A program made the translations under genes and the position numbers. DNA of 64,000 bases. Origin: JABCPE02 sp963520375. Its GTDB lineage: Bacteria > Bacteroidota > Bacteroidia > Flavobacteriales > Weeksellaceae. The DNA lies in NCBI GenBank assembly GCA_963520375.1, contig CAUQQF010000004.1, positions 73,732-137,731 of the forward strand, read 5' to 3'. The notes under the pieces were generated by a model. It worked only from the letters and a program-made list of their open reading frames with translations, was not told where the DNA came from and did not search any database. The stretch's first letter is position 1. Each line of letters opens with the position of its first letter. Positions 24,613 through 32,499 of the stretch are shown here, piece by piece.

Positions 24613-26190
24613 TTACTCGTGTCTTATTCTTTCTTCTTCCAAATCTATACGATGGATGAATTTTCGGATGATATCTTCGTTGATTTTCGGGTATTTATTA
24701 TTAATCTCAAAAAGAATATTTCTTTTTTTGCAGAGAACATCGATGTAGATTTCTTTGATGTGGTCAGGGATTTTTAGCTCCTCTTCCGTTACTAATCGCT
24801 GTTCCCATCGGCTCACTACAGCTCTCAGCTCAAAGCTGTTTTTCATTTCTTCTTTGTAATTGGTCGTTAGATAGTCTATCGAACTTTTAGCCAATTTTCT
24901 CAGAATAAATCTTTCGGTTTCGTGCTCAGGGAAATGGTCGTTGAATTTAGGGAGTTTTAATTTCTTGATAATGAAAGGTAAAGTAAGTCCCTGAAAAACC
25001 AAAGTCACGAAAATAGCCACGAAAGTGATGTATAATATAAGGCTTCTGTTTGGGAAAGGTGTGCCGTCTTCTAGTGTTAGCGGAATAGAAAGAGCCGCTG
25101 CCAAGGAAACCACTCCACGCATCCCAGACCATCCGATGATGAAAGGCGCTTTTAGATTTATTTTAGGGTCGGCTACAGTGATGAAATTGCTCATTACTTT
25201 GGTTACAATGACTGCACCATACGAAGCCAAAAGACGCACAACAATCAGTACTATTGTCACTAAAACCCCATAAATAGAAGCATCATATAAGCTTATTCCG
25301 TCTTTTTTTAGCCCTTCTACAATGTCAGGAAGTCCCAAACCAATGAGCAAGAATACCAAACCATTGAGAAGGAAAGTGAAACTATGCCAAACATTAATCC
25401 CTCTAATTCTGGATGAACTGCTCAAAATATGAATGTTATGATAAGCCAAATACAGACCTCCACATACAACCGCCATTACCCCAGAAGCATGAACCTCTTC
25501 TGCGATTATGTACATAATGTAAGGTGTTAATAGAGAGAGTATTACATCAATATCTTCATTGGTAGGAAGTAATCTATGAATTTGCATAACAACGAACGCT
25601 ATAAAAAGTCCAATGCCCGTTCCTCCGAAAATCATCCAAGCGAAACTTCCCGCTGCATCCTGCCATATGAACTGCCCAGTAGCTACTGCTGCCATAGAGA
25701 ATCTTAGGATTATAAGAGAGGAAGCATCATTGAATAAACTTTCTCCTTCCAAAATAGTAGCGATTCTTTTAGGGACTTTCACGAATTTTAGAATAGCTCC
25801 AGCACTCACCGCATCAGGAGGAGAAACTATCCCTCCAAGAAGAAAGCCCAGCGCCAGTGAAAACCCAGGAATATAATGATTGACAAACAATGCGACAGAA
25901 ATTGCGGTCAAAAAAACCACAATAAATGCAAAACTGAAAATAATTCTCCTCCAGCGCCAAATCTCTTTCCACGAGTTAGCTAGCGCTGCTTCGTATAAAA
26001 GTGGAGGCAGGAAGATAATAAAAATCAGATGTGGGTCTATTTTTATATTAGGTGTGTTAGGAAGGAAACCTACGCCCAGCCCTGCGATGAGCAGAAGGAT
26101 AGGGTATGCGACTTTTATTTTATTGCTCAGCATCACAATTCCCATAATGATGACAGACAGCAATATAAAAAATGAAAAATATTCTACCAT
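24613..26190 (-). CDS. CPA1-family sodium/proton antiporter
   Basis: 525 residues with about 12 transmembrane segments in the first 410 residues, then a soluble tail. Landmarks include FIIFLPPLLYEAALANSW, LGGIVSPPDAVSAGAILKF (with the ion-binding Asp) and LEGESLFNDASSLIILRF (with the conserved ND pair), plus FIIGWSGMRGVVSLAAALSI. These mark NhaP-type exchangers that maintain pH and sodium balance. It is the first gene of a minus-strand run. Confidence 0.92.
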   Translation of the reverse strand: MVEYFSFFILLSVIIMGIVMLSNKIKVAYPILLLIAGLGVGFLPNTPNIKIDPHLIFIIFLPPLLYEAALANSWKEIWRWRRIIFSFAFIVVFLTAISVALFVNHYIPGFSLALGFLLGGIVSPPDAVSAGAILKFVKVPKRIATILEGESLFNDASSLIILRFSMAAVATGQFIWQDAAGSFAWMIFGGTGIGLFIAFVVMQIHRLLPTNEDIDVILSLLTPYIMYIIAEEVHASGVMAVVCGGLYLAYHNIHILSSSSRIRGINVWHSFTFLLNGLVFLLIGLGLPDIVEGLKKDGISLYDASIYGVLVTIVLIVVRLLASYGAVIVTKVMSNFITVADPKINLKAPFIIGWSGMRGVVSLAAALSIPLTLEDGTPFPNRSLILYITFVAIFVTLVFQGLTLPFIIKKLKLPKFNDHFPEHETERFILRKLAKSSIDYLTTNYKEEMKNSFELRAVVSRWEQRLVTEEELKIPDHIKEIYIDVLCKKRNILFEINNKYPKINEDIIRKFIHRIDLEEERIRHE

Positions 26191-26289
26191 ATATTAAGTT
26201 TAAGTTTTCGCAATATACTAAAATTTTGTTAAAAAAGTTGTAAAAAATTCATAGGTGTGTCAAATTTTCATTCATAAAGTGAGGAAAAC

Positions 26290-26303
26290 TGACAAAAATG
26301 TCA
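26290..26303 (+). promoter_or_regulatory. Inverted repeat upstream of groES
   Basis: TGACA and TGTCA face each other across 4 A bases. Downstream lies TAAATTTA (26320-26327), a one-base variant of the -7 box; 19 bases before it, where the -33 box should be, the sequence is the palindrome instead. A heat-shock operator or an alternative sigma factor site is plausible. Confidence 0.45.
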
Positions 26304-26372
26304 CAATTTGATTTTGGTATAAATTTAGAGAGTATCATTCAAAAATTAAATCATTTAATAAAAGAAATAATT

Positions 26373-26651
26373 ATGTCAGTAAATTTTAAACCATTAGCAG
26401 ATAGAGTATTGGTAGAACCAGCTCCAGCAGAGACAAAAACAGCATCAGGATTGATCATTCCAGATACAGCAAAAGAAAAACCACAAGAAGGCGTAGTAGT
26501 AGCTGTAGGAAATGGTAAAAAAGACGAGCCGCTTACTGTGAAAGTAGGAGACAAGGTTCTTTACGGAAAATACGCTGGACAAGAATTAAAATTAGATGGT
26601 AAGGATTATCTTATCATAAGAGAGTCTGATTTGTTAGGAATTTTAGGATAA
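26373..26651 (+). CDS. groES: Co-chaperonin GroES
   Basis: 92 residues forming the lid of the GroEL chamber. The start MSVNFKPLADRVLVEPAPAE is chosen because upstream in-frame codons add an unrelated 25-residue extension. The mobile loop (AETKTASGLIIPDTAKEKPQ) and the C-terminal GQELKLDGKDYLIIRESDLL are typical. groEL is not the next gene: an unrelated reading frame lies between them. Confidence 0.97.
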   Translation: MSVNFKPLADRVLVEPAPAETKTASGLIIPDTAKEKPQEGVVVAVGNGKKDEPLTVKVGDKVLYGKYAGQELKLDGKDYLIIRESDLLGILG

Positions 26652-26663
26652 AAATAAAATATC

Positions 26664-27200
26664 ATGTTCTATACATTACAGCTAAATGCTAAATTACAGC
26701 CTTTTGATAGGCACGATTTGGAAGATTTAATAGAAGAATTTCTATCAGAAGGAAATTTAGGAGCGACATCTGGAGGCGGTACTATGATGGATAAGAGTGG
26801 AGAGGTGGAGTATTGTGATATTGAGCTGGAACTCAATAGTCCTGAAGCCGTGAAGGAGTTACTGCACAAACTAGAAGAAATCGGTATCCCGAAAGGTTCT
26901 AAACTATATGGCGAAGATTTTTCCCAAGAAGTAGGAACAGCAGAAGGATTGGCAATTTATATTAACGGAACAGACCTGCCAGAGGAGGTGTATCAGAACT
27001 GTGATATCAACGAAGTTTATAAAAATATTGAAGAAGCGCTAAATGATGCGATAGTGGTGACTTCTTATTTTGAGGGAAGTACCGAGACAGCTCTATATTT
27101 CTACATCAATGGAAGTTTTGCAGAAGCGAAGGAAAAAATCAAAAACTTTGTGGAATCCTATCCTCTCTGCGAAAAATGTAGAATTGTCCAAATTGCATAG
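26664..27200 (+). CDS. Uncharacterised protein encoded between groES and groEL
   Basis: 178 residues, acidic, no signal peptide or membrane segment, so cytoplasmic. I do not recognise the family. It seems to hold two similar halves: residues 1-95 (DLEDLIEEFLSEGNLGATSG, then EVEYCDIELELNSPEAVKEL) and 96-178 (VYKNIEEALNDAIVVTSYFE, then TALYFYINGSFAEAKEKI), each with a helix followed by strands as in a ferredoxin-like fold. It begins 12 bases after groES and ends 79 bases before groEL, in the same direction, so it is very likely co-transcribed with the chaperonin. It might act in proteostasis, but nothing in the sequence proves it. Confidence 0.85.
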   Translation: MFYTLQLNAKLQPFDRHDLEDLIEEFLSEGNLGATSGGGTMMDKSGEVEYCDIELELNSPEAVKELLHKLEEIGIPKGSKLYGEDFSQEVGTAEGLAIYINGTDLPEEVYQNCDINEVYKNIEEALNDAIVVTSYFEGSTETALYFYINGSFAEAKEKIKNFVESYPLCEKCRIVQIA

Positions 27201-27239
27201 AGAAAAAAGAATTTATTTAAAATTAAAAAAATGTAAAAA

Positions 27240-27259
27240 TCTAGATGTATTTGTCTAGA
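27240..27259 (+). repeat. Paired TCTAGA words in the groEL leader
   Basis: TCTAGA occurs at 27240-27245 and 27254-27259, separated by 8 bases, in the 79-base gap before groEL. The words are self-complementary and can form a weak 6-base hairpin. No convincing promoter is present in this gap. Confidence 0.4.
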
Positions 27260-27279
27260 ATATTTAAAAATCTAAAGAA

Positions 27280-28908
27280 ATGGCAAAAGAAATTAAATTT
27301 GATATTGAATCAAGAGACGCATTAAAAAGAGGTGTAGATGCATTGGCGAATGCAGTAAAAGTGACATTAGGACCTAAAGGGCGAAATGTAGTGATTGAGA
27401 AATCTTTCGGCGCTCCGCATGTGACCAAAGATGGAGTTTCTGTAGCGAAAGAAATCGAGCTGGAAGACAAAGTAGAAAACATGGGTGCTCAGATGGTAAA
27501 AGAAGTAGCTTCTAAAACCAATGACATCGCAGGAGATGGAACAACTACGGCTACTGTTTTGGCTCAGGCTATCGTGAGAGAAGGACTGAAAAATGTGGCA
27601 GCAGGAGCAAACCCAATGGACCTGAAAAGAGGAATCGACAAGGCTGTTTCTGCAGTGGTAGAAAACCTTAAATCTCAGTCTCAGCAAGTAGGAGATAATA
27701 ATGATAAAATCAAGCAAGTAGCTTCTGTTTCTGCTAACAATGATGAAACCATCGGTGGGCTTATCGCTGATGCTTTCGCGAAAGTTGGTAAAGAAGGTGT
27801 AATCACTGTGGAAGAAGCGAAAGGAATAGACACTACGGTAGATGTGGTGGAAGGTATGCAGTTTGACAGAGGTTACCAGTCGCCATATTTCGTGACTAAT
27901 CCAGACAAAATGGTGGCAGAATTGGACAACCCGTACATTCTTTTAGTAGAGAAAAAAATCTCTTCTATGAAGGAGCTGCTTCCAGTTTTAGAGCCTGTGG
28001 CTCAGCAGGGAAAATCTTTATTGATTATTTCCGAAGAAGTAGAAGGCGAGGCTTTGGCAACTTTGGTTGTGAACAAATTAAGAGGTTCGCTTAAAATCGC
28101 TGCTGTGAAAGCGCCTGGTTTCGGTGACAGAAGAAAAGCTATGTTAGAAGACATCGCTATCCTTACAGGTGGACAGGTGATTTCTGAAGAAAGAGGTTTC
28201 ACTATGGAAAATGCTTCTATCGAGCTTCTCGGTAAGGCTGAAAAAGTAGTAATTGACAAAGATAATACGACTATCGTAAACGGAGCTGGAGATGATGCTC
28301 AAATCAAAGCGAGAGTAAATCAAATCAAAGCGCAGTTAGAATCTACGACTTCTGACTATGACAAAGAAAAACTTCAAGAAAGATTGGCCAAATTGGCAGG
28401 TGGTGTAGCTGTGCTTTATGTAGGTGCTGCTTCTGAAGTGGAGATGAAAGAGAAAAAAGACCGAGTAGATGATGCCCTACATGCGACGAGAGCCGCTGTA
28501 GAAGAAGGTATCGTAGCAGGTGGAGGAGTTGCCCTTGTAAGAGCGATAGAATCTCTGAACAATCTTCACGGAGTGAACCAAGATGAAAACACAGGTATCA
28601 AAATCGTGAAAAGAGCGATAGAAGAGCCACTGAGACAAATCGTAGCGAATGCAGGCGGCGAAGGCTCTGTAATCGTAGCGAAAGTATCAGAAGGCAAGGC
28701 AGATTTCGGGTATAATGCAAAAACGGATGAGTTTGTAAACATGCTGGAAGCAGGAATCATAGACCCTACGAAGGTAACCCGTGTAGCCCTAGAAAACGCG
28801 GCATCTGTAGCAGGTATGCTTCTTACTACCGAGTGTGTCATCACAGAAATCCCAAAACCTGAACCACCAATGCCACCAATGGGAGGCGGTATGCCAGGAA
28901 TGATGTAA
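27280..28908 (+). CDS. groEL: Chaperonin GroEL
   Basis: 542 residues, the barrel-forming ATP-driven chaperonin subunit. The equatorial domain starts AKEIKFDIESRDALKRGVDA and has VTLGPKGRNVVIEKSFGAP and GDGTTTATVLAQAI for nucleotide binding. The apical domain carries the substrate-binding region, and the C-terminus ends in the glycine- and methionine-rich tail MPPMGGGMPGMM. A strong terminator follows. Only one groEL is in the window. Confidence 0.98.
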   Translation: MAKEIKFDIESRDALKRGVDALANAVKVTLGPKGRNVVIEKSFGAPHVTKDGVSVAKEIELEDKVENMGAQMVKEVASKTNDIAGDGTTTATVLAQAIVREGLKNVAAGANPMDLKRGIDKAVSAVVENLKSQSQQVGDNNDKIKQVASVSANNDETIGGLIADAFAKVGKEGVITVEEAKGIDTTVDVVEGMQFDRGYQSPYFVTNPDKMVAELDNPYILLVEKKISSMKELLPVLEPVAQQGKSLLIISEEVEGEALATLVVNKLRGSLKIAAVKAPGFGDRRKAMLEDIAILTGGQVISEERGFTMENASIELLGKAEKVVIDKDNTTIVNGAGDDAQIKARVNQIKAQLESTTSDYDKEKLQERLAKLAGGVAVLYVGAASEVEMKEKKDRVDDALHATRAAVEEGIVAGGGVALVRAIESLNNLHGVNQDENTGIKIVKRAIEEPLRQIVANAGGEGSVIVAKVSEGKADFGYNAKTDEFVNMLEAGIIDPTKVTRVALENAASVAGMLLTTECVITEIPKPEPPMPPMGGGMPGMM

Positions 28909-28921
28909 TAAATAATAATCT

Positions 28922-28955
28922 AAAAGCTAACAGCTCTGTGCTGTTAGCTTTTTAA
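28922..28955 (+). terminator. Terminator of the groES-groEL operon
   Basis: AAAAGCTAACAGC and GCTGTTAGCTTTT form a perfect 13-pair stem with a 5-base loop, followed by T residues. Confidence 0.9.
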
Positions 28956-28989
28956 TAAATAGGTATAATAATTTAATAAAGATTAAAAA

Positions 28990-29445
28990 ATGAAAGCAAT
29001 TATTATTAGAGGGGAACAAAGTGCTGGAAAATCAACTACAATTAGAGAGGTATGCAAAAGACTGAATCCTCAAAGTATATATAAACTATATAATATGGAT
29101 AAAAAAGAAAAAGTAGATGACATATGTAATAGTATATATATCATTAAAGTTAAAGAAAAAGATATACTAATATTTGCTGGCTCTCCAACAGAAATAGATA
29201 CAAAGATTAGTATTGCTATAGATGCTTGTATTGAAATAGGTATTGATATTTCATTTGCAATAGTTTCAAGAAGATATGCTGAAAGAAAAGTAGGATTTGA
29301 CACAAGAAAAGAATTGAAGGAAAAAGGATTTGAAATAATACATGAAGAATTGATACATAAAATAGAGCAGGATAATTTTGAACAAACAGAAGAATGGAAT
29401 AAGAGAGTAGATAATATAGTTAATTTAGTAAAACAAAATTTATAA
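28990..29445 (+). CDS. Small P-loop NTPase-like protein of unknown function
   Basis: 151 residues. Walker A is at residues 8-16 (GEQSAGKST), directly after the first strand (MKAIIIRG). A hydrophobic strand (DILIFAGSPTE) is a candidate for Walker B but lacks the usual acidic end. The later SRRYAERKVGFDTRKELKEK is rich in basic residues and resembles the lid of small kinases. I cannot name a substrate. The gene is strikingly AT-rich and uses many ATA codons, unlike groEL before it. It has no close promoter match and pairs with the membrane-protein gene that follows 48 bases later. Confidence 0.75.
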   Translation: MKAIIIRGEQSAGKSTTIREVCKRLNPQSIYKLYNMDKKEKVDDICNSIYIIKVKEKDILIFAGSPTEIDTKISIAIDACIEIGIDISFAIVSRRYAERKVGFDTRKELKEKGFEIIHEELIHKIEQDNFEQTEEWNKRVDNIVNLVKQNL

Positions 29446-29493
29446 TTTTACCAAGATACTCTTAAAAATTCAGGACACATAAGAATATAATTT

Positions 29494-30084
29494 ATGGATG
29501 CTTTTATAAAAATATTATCAATTCCTATTGTAGGTAATTTTATTAAGTCTTTAATTAGTCCATTTACAAAAGAAAAATTTAAAAGACTTCCTAATGTAGA
29601 AGAAATGAAACTAGTATTAGATAATACAGGAAAAAAATTTAAAGAAAAATTTGTAATACCAAACACAGAAGAAAGTTATTTTTACAGGCAAACAGGAATT
29701 GCTACAAACCATAAATCAATTCCTCAGTATTGTGATTTGAAAAATAGGTTAGGTAGAAATTTTACTTGGGAAAATATTAGAAAAGCAAAACCTTATCTCT
29801 TATTTGAAGAAAAGAAAATTACCGTGAAAGTATCAAAAATTGATAAATATTTAACAAATATATTATCAGTAGTGTTACTTGGTCTGTTAGTCTTACTTTT
29901 TATATTTATAATTTCACTATCTGAGGTAAGTTGGGGTAAAGACTTTATAAATATGATACTAATAACAATGTGTATTTTGTTGATAATGTTTATTTTAGCT
30001 CATGTGATTACCCCTATAATGATTGCTATAAACATTAAGAAGATATTGAATAACCAAGAGATTTCTGGAAAAAATACCCTTTAG
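29494..30084 (+). CDS. Membrane protein with two transmembrane helices, unknown function
   Basis: 196 residues. The first 115 are soluble, with a slightly amphipathic N-terminus (MDAFIKILSIPIVGNFIKSL) and a charged middle. Two hydrophobic helices follow at about 120-142 and 152-178, with a short loop between, then a short polar tail. No known domain is recognisable. Same strand and same AT-rich codon use as the preceding P-loop gene; the two look like a small accessory cassette placed between housekeeping genes. Confidence 0.7.
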   Translation: MDAFIKILSIPIVGNFIKSLISPFTKEKFKRLPNVEEMKLVLDNTGKKFKEKFVIPNTEESYFYRQTGIATNHKSIPQYCDLKNRLGRNFTWENIRKAKPYLLFEEKKITVKVSKIDKYLTNILSVVLLGLLVLLFIFIISLSEVSWGKDFINMILITMCILLIMFILAHVITPIMIAINIKKILNNQEISGKNTL

Positions 30085-30154
30085 GAGGAAAGATTTTGTT
30101 ATTTCACTTATTTCTTTATGTGTTTCCCTTTCTGAAATAATTTATTAAGCATAG

Positions 30155-30180
30155 AAACCATCTGAATTCAGATGGTTTTT
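30155..30180 (+). terminator. Terminator after the AT-rich gene pair
   Basis: A perfect 24-base palindrome (AAACCATCTGAA and its complement) followed by T residues closes the transcription unit before the WG-repeat gene. Confidence 0.75.
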
Positions 30181-30212
30181 ATTATTTTTGTTCTGTATTA
30201 TATTTAGATATC

Positions 30213-31361
30213 ATGAAAAAGGATATTATTTTTGCCTTATTGGGTTTGATGTTAGTTTCGTGTACGCCTTCTTTTTTTACTTCTTATTTTGCTAAAATAG
30301 ACGATTTGAGCAGGCTTGATGGCAGATATTATGCCAAGTCTGATGTGGAACTGGGAAGAGATACCTATCAGCGAAAAGCGCATTTGCTAAGATTGTTTAA
30401 TATGGATGAAGATATACAGGCTACCTACTATGTAGATGTGAAATTTGAAGAGCCAAATAAGGTGCATCTCACTTATCCTATTTTAAAGAATGACAGCCTT
30501 GTCGTTGAAAATAAGACTTTTACAGGAAAACGAAAGAAAAAAAGTTTAGAAATTATTTTTGCGAACCAAGATATTTATATTCCTTTAGTTTATTCGGACT
30601 CCAATATTGATAAGCTGAGAATAGGTTTAGACAAAAAAAATAACAGTCTTTTATTAGAAAAATACACCTATTTTGGCGGGAATATTCTTATTTTTGGGTC
30701 AAGTTTCGGAGGAAAAAGATATTTCCCTTTCTATAAATATGATGAGTATAAAGCTGCCAAATCTTTCTATAAAAATGGGAAGTTTGGGATTTCAAGAGCA
30801 GACAAAACAATAGTAGAACCGATTTATGATTATGCATATGATTTTGAAAATAATTATATCATAGCTGGTTACAAAGGAAAGGAAGAACTTCTGGATATCG
30901 ATGGAAAGCAAATTATCTCTCCCAGATATGATAAAATAGTAGATATTCTCCCTTTGTATGGCAGAGGTGGCTTGTTGGGAACCTTCTTTAAGGTAATGAA
31001 TAATGGCAAAATAGGTTTGGTAAACGAAAGTGGTAAAGAAATTATTCCTACAAAATATGATGATATAAGATCTTATGATGGTTATTTTTCACTTGACCTA
31101 AACAATAAATCTGGCTATGCCACAACCGAAGGCATGCTGTATCCTGCAATATATGATTTGTTGTATAATAATCATGCTGACTGTGGAAACCGAGTATATC
31201 ACGCGGCTAAACGAGATGGAGAAGAATATATTTTGGATAATGAAGGGAATGAGTATAAACCCCAAAAAAAGTTTCCTAAGGTATGGATAAGACAAATTAT
31301 ACAGGTCTGCCCTGATTTAGAAACCAAAAGAAAAGTCTCTCCCGATGAGGACGAGAAATAA
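30213..31361 (+). CDS. Lipoprotein with WG repeats
   Basis: 382 residues. A lipoprotein signal (MKKDIIFALLGLMLVSCTPS) places it in the envelope. The first 170 residues have no recognised domain. From about residue 185 there are at least three degenerate WG-type repeats, with units like FYKNGKFGISRADKTIVEPI, then VMNNGKIGLVNESGKEIIPTKY and NNKSGYATTEGMLYPAIYD. Such repeats fold as a beta propeller and usually bind partners. Specific function unknown. Confidence 0.82.
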   Translation: MKKDIIFALLGLMLVSCTPSFFTSYFAKIDDLSRLDGRYYAKSDVELGRDTYQRKAHLLRLFNMDEDIQATYYVDVKFEEPNKVHLTYPILKNDSLVVENKTFTGKRKKKSLEIIFANQDIYIPLVYSDSNIDKLRIGLDKKNNSLLLEKYTYFGGNILIFGSSFGGKRYFPFYKYDEYKAAKSFYKNGKFGISRADKTIVEPIYDYAYDFENNYIIAGYKGKEELLDIDGKQIISPRYDKIVDILPLYGRGGLLGTFFKVMNNGKIGLVNESGKEIIPTKYDDIRSYDGYFSLDLNNKSGYATTEGMLYPAIYDLLYNNHADCGNRVYHAAKRDGEEYILDNEGNEYKPQKKFPKVWIRQIIQVCPDLETKRKVSPDEDEK

Positions 31362-31370
31362 ATTTCCCTT

Positions 31371-31400
31371 GCCGCTCTTATTGAGTGGCTTTTGTTTTTA
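31371..31400 (+). terminator. Terminator after the WG-repeat gene
   Basis: GCCGCTC and GAGTGGC form a 7-pair stem (one G-U) around TTATT, followed by a T-rich tract. Confidence 0.7.
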
Positions 31401-31458
31401 TTTCGGTTTAAAATAAAAAGCCTATCTTTACGGACTTTTTTTGAAAAAATCTGAAAAT

Positions 31459-32415
31459 ATGTCACAAAACAATACTTTAAAGGGAGTGCTCTTGGTGGGA
31501 CTCGGAGCGACCAGCTACGGAATGCTGGCAACTTTCGTGAAACTCGCCTATTCAGAAAATTATACCACAGCGGAGGTGACTGCTTCGCAGTTTGTTTTTG
31601 GGATTTTGGGAATGTTTTTCATCGGTCTTTATTACAAATTTAAAAATAAAGAAACCACCGAAAACCCTTCCAAATCAGATATTGCCAAACTCATGCTGGC
31701 AGGGACTTCTCTGGGGATGACCAGTGTTTTCTATTATCTCGCAGTGCGGTATATCAATGTTTCCATTGCCATAGTTCTGCTGATGCAGACAGTCTGGATG
31801 GGCGTGATTTTGGAATATTTTTTGGATAAAGTAGTTCCATCCATGCAGAAAATCATTTCTGTGGCGGTGGTGCTTACAGGGACTGTCTTGGCGACCAACT
31901 TGCTTCATTCAGACCTGAATATAGACTGGCGAGGGATTGTTTGGGGGGTACTTGCGGCTTCATCTTTTACTACTACGATGTTTACTGCCAATCGTATTGC
32001 TCCTCACATTGCACCGCACAAAAGAAGTCTTTACATGCTTTTTGGCGGGGCGGTCATAGTGGCTGTTTTTGGCTTTATCACTCAGTTTGGGCCAAATAAT
32101 TTCCAATGGGCAAAAGAGCTTTTTTCTGGGATAAATGAAAATAATGTTATCCAAGATTTTAATTTTGGGATTTTCACCAAATGGGGAATTGTCATTGCTG
32201 TTTTTGGGACGATTATTCCGCCGCTGCTTATGAATGCAGGTTTCCCTCATACAGGGCTGGGGCTGGGGAGTATCATCAGTTCTGTGGAGCTTCCTGTTTC
32301 GGTGATGATGGCTTTTTTCATCTTAGGCGAGACCGTTATTTTCAGCCAATGGGTAGGAATTGTCCTTATTCTGATAGCGATAGTTATCATGAATATTCAG
32401 TTTAAAAAGAAATAA
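31459..32415 (+). CDS. EamA/DMT family transporter
   Basis: 318 residues with about ten hydrophobic segments in two repeated EamA halves. The first half begins LKGVLLVGLGATSYGMLATF, the second DWRGIVWGVLAASSFTTTMF. Members export amino acids, metabolites or drugs. The ATG giving MSQNNTLKGV is preferred to an in-frame TTG 18 bases earlier. An MFS exporter gene follows on the same strand, behind its own terminator. Confidence 0.87.
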   Translation: MSQNNTLKGVLLVGLGATSYGMLATFVKLAYSENYTTAEVTASQFVFGILGMFFIGLYYKFKNKETTENPSKSDIAKLMLAGTSLGMTSVFYYLAVRYINVSIAIVLLMQTVWMGVILEYFLDKVVPSMQKIISVAVVLTGTVLATNLLHSDLNIDWRGIVWGVLAASSFTTTMFTANRIAPHIAPHKRSLYMLFGGAVIVAVFGFITQFGPNNFQWAKELFSGINENNVIQDFNFGIFTKWGIVIAVFGTIIPPLLMNAGFPHTGLGLGSIISSVELPVSVMMAFFILGETVIFSQWVGIVLILIAIVIMNIQFKKK

Positions 32416-32448
32416 AATTTGTATTAAAGAAAATAAATAATCAAAACC

Positions 32449-32482
32449 AAAGCTAAAATTCATTGTATTTTTAGCTTTTTTT
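32449..32482 (+). terminator. Terminator between the two transporter genes
   Basis: AAAGCTAAAA and TTTTAGCTTT form a 10-pair stem with a loop of 10 bases, followed by T residues. Confidence 0.7.
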
Positions 32483-32499
32483 AACCCAAAAATATATTT

